Positions 5,490 to 8,906 of a stretch of DNA of 8,906 nucleotides are shown here, in pieces. Every line of letters starts with the position of its first letter. The stretch's first letter is position 1. The notes under the pieces are model-generated. The model was not told the DNA's origin and did no database searches. It saw only the letters and a program-made list of their open reading frames with translations. The position numbers and the translations under genes are program-made. This stretch comes from Chloroflexota bacterium (GTDB lineage: Bacteria > Chloroflexota > Anaerolineae > Anaerolineales > Anaerolineaceae): NCBI GenBank assembly GCA_023406965.1, contig JAEXTI010000345.1, forward strand, positions 1-8,906, read 5' to 3'.

Positions 5490-7589
5490 TTAATCCATTT
5501 GGAAATCGGTTTCGCCTAGCAAGCGGCCCATTTTCTGCAGTTCGCGGCGCGTGCTGTGCAGGAGGTGCTGCATGGCCAGAGGCTGGTCTTCGGCGGCGGC
5601 CAGGTAGGCGGCGTTGAGGATGATGTTGCGGATGTTGCCGCCGGCCAGCTTGAAGCGTTTGGCCAGCAGGTCGAAGTCCAGGTTGGGCACGGCGGGCACT
5701 TCGGGCGGGAAGAGCGTGCGCCAGATGCGCAGGCGGTCGGCTTCCTCGGGGAAAGGAAAATCCACGGCGTATTGCAGGCGACGGGTGAAGGCTTCGTCCA
5801 GGTTGGATCGCAGATTGGTGGCCAGGATGGTGACGCCATCATAGGCTTCCATGCGCTGGAGCAGGTAGCTGATCTCCACGTTGGCGTAGCGGTCGTGCGA
5901 ATCGCGCACTTCGGAGCGCTTGCCAAAGAGGGCGTCGGCCTCATCGAAGAAGAGGATGGCGTTGCTGGCTTCGGCCTGCGAGAAGACCTCGGCCAGGTTC
6001 TTTTCGGTCTCGCCGATGTACTTGGAGACGACCGAGGAAAGGTCGATGCGGTAAAGGGACAGGCCCAATTCGCCTGCGATAATCTGGGCAGCCATGGTTT
6101 TGCCGGTGCCGGGCGGCCCGGCGAAGAGCACCGTGACACCGAGGCTGGAGGCCAGCTTGCGCCCCAGGCCCCAGCCTTCGAGCACCTGGGCACGGCTGCG
6201 CACGGCGGTGACGATTTCGCGCAGTTGGGCCAGCGGGTCATCGGGCAGGATGAGGTCGTTCCAGGTGTAGCGAGGGGTGATGGCCTGGGCCAGCATGGAC
6301 AGGCTGGGGTTGGACTGCGCCCGGGCAGCGGCGAAGAGGTCTTCGTCCTGCACGGGGCGGTTTTCTAGCCCGGCGGCGTCGGCGGCGGCTTGAACGGCGT
6401 CGCGGATTTGCCCGCTACTGAGCTTGAAGGAGCCGGCCAGGAAAGCCACCTCGCGCTCAGGGCGGCCCAGGGCCTCCTGCCACAGCTCGACGCGGCGGGT
6501 GTAATCGGGGTTGTCGAAGGCCAGCCAGGCCAGGCGGCGCCGGCGGGGCGTGCGCGCGGCGCGCCACTCGCGGCGGGCCGAGAGGATGACCGGGCCGGGA
6601 TGGTCGCATACTTCGGCCAGCAGGTCGGGCGGGGGGGACTGCCCTTCGAGGCAGGTTTCCCAGCTCTCAAAGCACAGCATTGCTTGCAGAAGACGGGCGT
6701 CGCGCAAAGCACGGCGAACCAGGGGCAGCAATGGGCGATCCACGGCGGAGGTGAGATGGACGGAGAGCAGGGGGCGCTTTGCCAGAGCGGCGGCTTGCAG
6801 GGAGGCGTTGCGGCGGGCGGTTTCGTCCAACCCGTGCAGGCACAACACGGTCTGGGCAGCCAGGGCGTTTTCCAGGCGCGGGCGGAGGTCGCCGTTGCCG
6901 GGTTCGGGGGCGGGCAAGAGGCGGGCCAGATCGTCCAGCGGGGCTGCGGGAGCATAGGAGCCGTCCAGCAGCCATGCCAGCACGGTTTCATCCACCAGCA
7001 GGGGGCGGTTTTGGCGAGGCAGAGGGGCGGTGTCGGCATTGAAATGCAGCAAGTGGAAAGCGAAGAGCGGGTTGGACGGGTTGAGCGAAGCCAGGGCTTC
7101 CATGCGCGCTGGGCCACCGGGAGAAAGCACGTTGAGGGCCAGGTTGAGGGAGGCCTGCTTGCGGGTTACGTCGTCTTGAAGGTAGCCGTAGATCTGCTCG
7201 AAGGCGCGGTCCAACTCAGGGGCCAGGGCCAGGAGGAACACGTCCCGCTCGAAGGCGTTGAGGCCGAAAAGCGCTGCCAGCGCATTCAGGCGGGGAGTCT
7301 CGCCGGAGGCTTGCATTTGTTTTGCGATCTGAAGGGAGGCTGCGGCGGCTTGCTCGGCGGCGGAGGCAAAGGCGGCTTCTTCTTCCGGGGAGAGAGGCGC
7401 GCTGTGGGCCCAAGTGGTCAGCGGCGGGCGCTGGGCCAGATGTTGGGCGGTTGAGTCGGTGATGTACAATCCACGGTAAGGGTCGGCGGGGTCCTGCCCG
7501 GCGCGCTGCCAGGCCAGCACGCAGCGCTGCAAGCGCACTTGCAGGCGGGCCAGTTCGGCAGGGAGATAAAGGCAATTGAGGTCGGGCAT
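5490..7589 (-). CDS. AAA+ ATPase with winged-helix-like region, resembling contractile injection system ATPase (Afp15/Pvc15-like)
   Basis: The product is 699 residues from the ATG at 7589; a TTG at 7592 would add one residue, and positions here count from it. Residues about 105-160 (FGLNAFERDVFLLALAPELD, then YLQDDVTRK) match the winged-helix region of ATPases in extracellular contractile injection system loci. Residues about 230-430 look like a degenerate AAA module: LHGLDETARR at 252-261 sits where Walker A should be but lacks GxxxxGK[ST]. The C-terminal AAA+ module is complete: GPPGTGKT at 492-499, ILFFDEADALFGKR at 546-559, sensor-1 region ATNL at 591-594, arginine-finger candidates Arg604/605 and sensor-2 region GGNIRN at 651-656. 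Such ATPases are thought to act as hexamers in assembling or loading the particle. No sheath, tube, baseplate or spike gene is in the window, so a role outside such a system is possible. No Shine-Dalgarno sequence precedes the start. Confidence 0.9.
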   Translation of the reverse strand: MPDLNCLYLPAELARLQVRLQRCVLAWQRAGQDPADPYRGLYITDSTAQHLAQRPPLTTWAHSAPLSPEEEAAFASAAEQAAAASLQIAKQMQASGETPRLNALAALFGLNAFERDVFLLALAPELDRAFEQIYGYLQDDVTRKQASLNLALNVLSPGGPARMEALASLNPSNPLFAFHLLHFNADTAPLPRQNRPLLVDETVLAWLLDGSYAPAAPLDDLARLLPAPEPGNGDLRPRLENALAAQTVLCLHGLDETARRNASLQAAALAKRPLLSVHLTSAVDRPLLPLVRRALRDARLLQAMLCFESWETCLEGQSPPPDLLAEVCDHPGPVILSARREWRAARTPRRRRLAWLAFDNPDYTRRVELWQEALGRPEREVAFLAGSFKLSSGQIRDAVQAAADAAGLENRPVQDEDLFAAARAQSNPSLSMLAQAITPRYTWNDLILPDDPLAQLREIVTAVRSRAQVLEGWGLGRKLASSLGVTVLFAGPPGTGKTMAAQIIAGELGLSLYRIDLSSVVSKYIGETEKNLAEVFSQAEASNAILFFDEADALFGKRSEVRDSHDRYANVEISYLLQRMEAYDGVTILATNLRSNLDEAFTRRLQYAVDFPFPEEADRLRIWRTLFPPEVPAVPNLDFDLLAKRFKLAGGNIRNIILNAAYLAAAEDQPLAMQHLLHSTRRELQKMGRLLGETDFQMD

Positions 7590-7597
7590 CAATTGTA

Positions 7598-7603
7598 ATT
7601 ATA
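7598..7603 (-). promoter_or_regulatory. -10 box of the ATPase gene, possibly giving a leaderless mRNA
   Basis: TATAAT on the minus strand ends eight bases before the ATG at 7589. Normal spacing puts the transcript start at about 7591, two bases before the ATG, and no Shine-Dalgarno sequence is present. The -35 position (AATGGA at 17-bp spacing) is poor, so the promoter is plausible but not certain. Confidence 0.45.
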
Positions 7604-7679
7604 CAGGATTGTGCGATTACTCCATTCCCTGATCTCCCCGAAATCTGTCAACCGAGATATGTGAAACAAGGAAGCAAGC

Positions 7680-7685
7680 TATAAT
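7680..7685 (+). promoter_or_regulatory. -10 box for the plus-strand membrane protein gene
   Basis: TATAAT on the plus strand, with a weak -35 position (ATATGT at 17-bp spacing). The transcript would start near 7692, giving a leader of about 35 bases with a G5-T6 run before the ATG at 7727. It is divergent from the ATPase promoter in the 137-bp gap between the genes. Confidence 0.4.
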
Positions 7686-7726
7686 TCATCTGACTGAATA
7701 TCGATCGATGCGGGGGTTTTTTACTT

Positions 7727-8575
7727 ATGAATTCCGATTCAATGTTTCCAGCAAGTTGGAGGGTGATCCTGAATAGCCGGGTGGTCTGGTTGTGGGCAGG
7801 GCTGTGTGCGTTGGGGAACTTATTATCATCCTCCATTGACGCCTCCTCTTGGGAAAGGGGCGTCGATATCAAGTCTCTCGTGTTGGGCATACTATTGTGC
7901 CAATTACCCCTCGTTGGATTAATTGTGAACTATGTGGGTTATTCAGGCGTGCTAGTAACTGTTAGTGGAATCGAGTTAGGAAAAACGCCCACCCTTAAGG
8001 AGAGCTGGGTGCTGGTCAAACAAAAATGGTGGAGGGTTTTGGTAATTTTAATCTTGTCCACTTTGCTGGCCGGCGTTGTAGCCTTGCCAGTGTTGATTGC
8101 AATTCTGGTGATTGCGCCTCCGGCCCAATCGGGTATGAAGATGGGTGAGTTTATGTTCTCTTTTATCAATTTATCTTCTGCGTTTTATGGTGTATTCGCC
8201 TACTTTGCGATACTGGCCCATGTGATTGATCATGAGGGTGTATTCAGCAGTATTGGCAAGGCAATCCGGGTGATCGCACGGAATCTCGGTGGGTCTGTTG
8301 GATTTATTTTCATACTTGCGATCGTTAACCTTCTTCCGATGTTGCTTTGTAGCACTCTTGCGCATTTGCTGGACGGCGTGCCACTTACTGAAATCATTGG
8401 TTGGCGTTTCATGATGGGTGCTTATCATGCCGGTAGTAAACCGGTTTTTCAAATTGGTATGGCTCTGGTGAATTTCGCGTTAATGCCTTTCCTCTGGTCA
8501 GTCGCAACCACTGTTTATTTACACTTTACCGGTAGGTCCCGGCTAGGAGAGGAGTCAGTCGTAGAGGCTGCATAA
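7727..8575 (+). CDS. Multi-pass membrane protein of unknown function
   Basis: I do not recognise a named family. The 282 residues have about six hydrophobic stretches, near 18-36, 50-80, 103-132, 147-167, 190-215 and 243-267. Two amphipathic links have a shared look, GKTPTLKESWVLVKQKWWR at 85-103 and GVFSSIGKAIRVIARNLGG at 171-189. Each is a gly/pro-led helix entering the next membrane segment, as in YciC/DUF975-like integral membrane proteins, which suggests an internal duplication. No catalytic motif or signal peptide is seen, and the tail (RSRLGEESVVEAA) is polar and probably cytoplasmic. Start choice: ATG at 7727, with only a loose GGGGG upstream; ATG at 7742 is an alternative. The gene is clearly more AT-rich than the ATPase gene beside it, which may mean separate origin or membrane-protein codon bias. 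Confidence 0.8.
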   Translation: MNSDSMFPASWRVILNSRVVWLWAGLCALGNLLSSSIDASSWERGVDIKSLVLGILLCQLPLVGLIVNYVGYSGVLVTVSGIELGKTPTLKESWVLVKQKWWRVLVILILSTLLAGVVALPVLIAILVIAPPAQSGMKMGEFMFSFINLSSAFYGVFAYFAILAHVIDHEGVFSSIGKAIRVIARNLGGSVGFIFILAIVNLLPMLLCSTLAHLLDGVPLTEIIGWRFMMGAYHAGSKPVFQIGMALVNFALMPFLWSVATTVYLHFTGRSRLGEESVVEAA

Positions 8576-8654
8576 GGAGTAAGTGTTGGGTTGAGGTTGT
8601 TTTGAACCGTGGAGCTGGTGATATTCCGGTGTCAGTAGAAATTCAAGAGTCCAA

Positions 8655-8686
8655 TTGACAAGCCTATCTGTAATCTCCGGTATAAT
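8655..8686 (+). promoter_or_regulatory. Promoter-like motif before the last gene
   Basis: TTGACA (8655-8660) and TATAAT (8681-8686) both match sigma-70 consensus exactly, but the spacer is 20 bases, where 16-18 is usual. The -10 box may work alone. Transcription would begin near 8693 and give a leader of about 87 bases before the ATG at 8780. The gap 8576-8779 otherwise shows no gene and no clear terminator for the membrane protein gene. Confidence 0.45.
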
Positions 8687-8779
8687 GGGGGGGCTGGTGG
8701 GGTTCAGCATGGTTGGGCTTGTCCTGACCGATGCTCTGCTTGCCCTGTCAGTACCCCAAAATCGAATTCCCGGGAGATC

Positions 8780-8906
8780 ATGCAACTTATGCCAACTGAT
8801 GCGTTTGACCCTATTCGCTTGAACAGCCGCCGCCTGTCGGTTGAAGTTGCCCGGCCCGGAACAATTTATCAGGGTACCCGTTTTGACTGGACCGGATTTG
8901 TTACCC
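8780..8906 (+). CDS. Hypothetical protein, N-terminal part, running off the window
   Basis: Forty-two codons are visible from the ATG at 8780, and the frame stays open to the end. The text RLSVEVARPGTIYQGTRFDWTG (shown here as RLSVEVARPGT at 18-28 and RFDWTGF at 34-40) reads like the first strands of a beta-rich, carbohydrate-active or mutarotase-like protein, but I cannot name the family. There is no signal peptide. GGGAG (8772-8776) lies only three bases before this ATG and 12 before the in-frame ATG at 8789, so the start is uncertain. Coding is supported by the ordinary amino-acid composition and by the promoter-like motif upstream. Confidence 0.6.
   Translation, partial: MQLMPTDAFDPIRLNSRRLSVEVARPGTIYQGTRFDWTGFVT

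Noticed and set aside
6390..7454. 354-codon plus-strand open frame opposite the ATPase gene
   Set aside because: It is the antisense of a G+C-rich gene, with low-complexity Gly/Gln/Val content and no motif.
7646..7651. TTGACA on the minus strand as the -35 box of the ATPase gene
   Set aside because: It lies over 40 bases from the TATAAT at 7598-7603 and has no -10 box at normal spacing.
7648..7890. 80-codon minus-strand open frame across the divergent promoter region
   Set aside because: It overlaps the start of the plus-strand membrane protein gene and the promoter boxes, with no domain or ribosome-binding site.
8709..8822. Short plus-strand open frame starting at 8709 that overlaps the last gene out of frame
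   Set aside because: It has no ribosome-binding site and no protein-like features, and it conflicts with the better frame at 8780.
1..8906. tRNA, rRNA, CRISPR arrays, insertion sequences or attachment sites
   Set aside because: I looked on both strands and saw no tRNA-like cloverleaf with the conserved loops, no regular repeat-spacer array and no transposase or integrase motif.

Overview
The window comes from a moderately high-G+C bacterium. A lineage within Chloroflexota, perhaps Anaerolineae, is my best guess. It rests on a short-Q-loop cytochrome bd, an Afp15-like ATPase and structured intergenic repeats, and it is inference from gene style because no rRNA or other phylogenetic marker is present. 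Six of the eight genes are on the minus strand; the two at the right end are on the plus strand.

Layout, in minus-strand transcription order within each unit:
(A) 2561 to 1 is a probable four-gene operon: a stand-alone response-regulator receiver, a RidA-family protein with cysteine-rich ends, an ExoA-like membrane family 2 glycosyltransferase, and the N-terminal part of a membrane protein with a Rossmann domain, probably a polyprenyl glycosylphosphotransferase. The last two genes overlap by ATGA and suggest surface polysaccharide synthesis.
(B) 5140 to 2717 is cydAB, a cytochrome bd quinol oxidase of the short-Q-loop class. It ends at a perfect 28-bp hairpin that separates it from unit A.
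(C) 5141 to 5489 has no gene. It holds a terminator-like hairpin for the upstream ATPase gene, a three-way-junction repeat, degenerate direct repeats and a 13-bp palindrome before cydA.
(D) 7589 to 5490 is a roughly 700-residue protein with a winged-helix-like region, a degenerate AAA module and an intact AAA+ module. This resembles the ATPases of extracellular contractile injection systems (Afp15/Pvc15-like), but no other injection-system gene is in view. A -10 box lies so close to its ATG that the mRNA may be leaderless.
(E) 7727 to 8575 on the plus strand is a noticeably more AT-rich multi-pass membrane protein of unknown function, followed by a 204-bp gap with a promoter-like motif and the first 42 codons of an unrecognised gene that leaves the window.

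Unit B handles respiration at low oxygen and unit A most likely cell-surface glycans. The ATPase and the right-hand genes have no functional link visible here. The points most worth checking are the cysteine tails on RidA, the injection-system-like ATPase without partners, and the structured repeats around cydAB.
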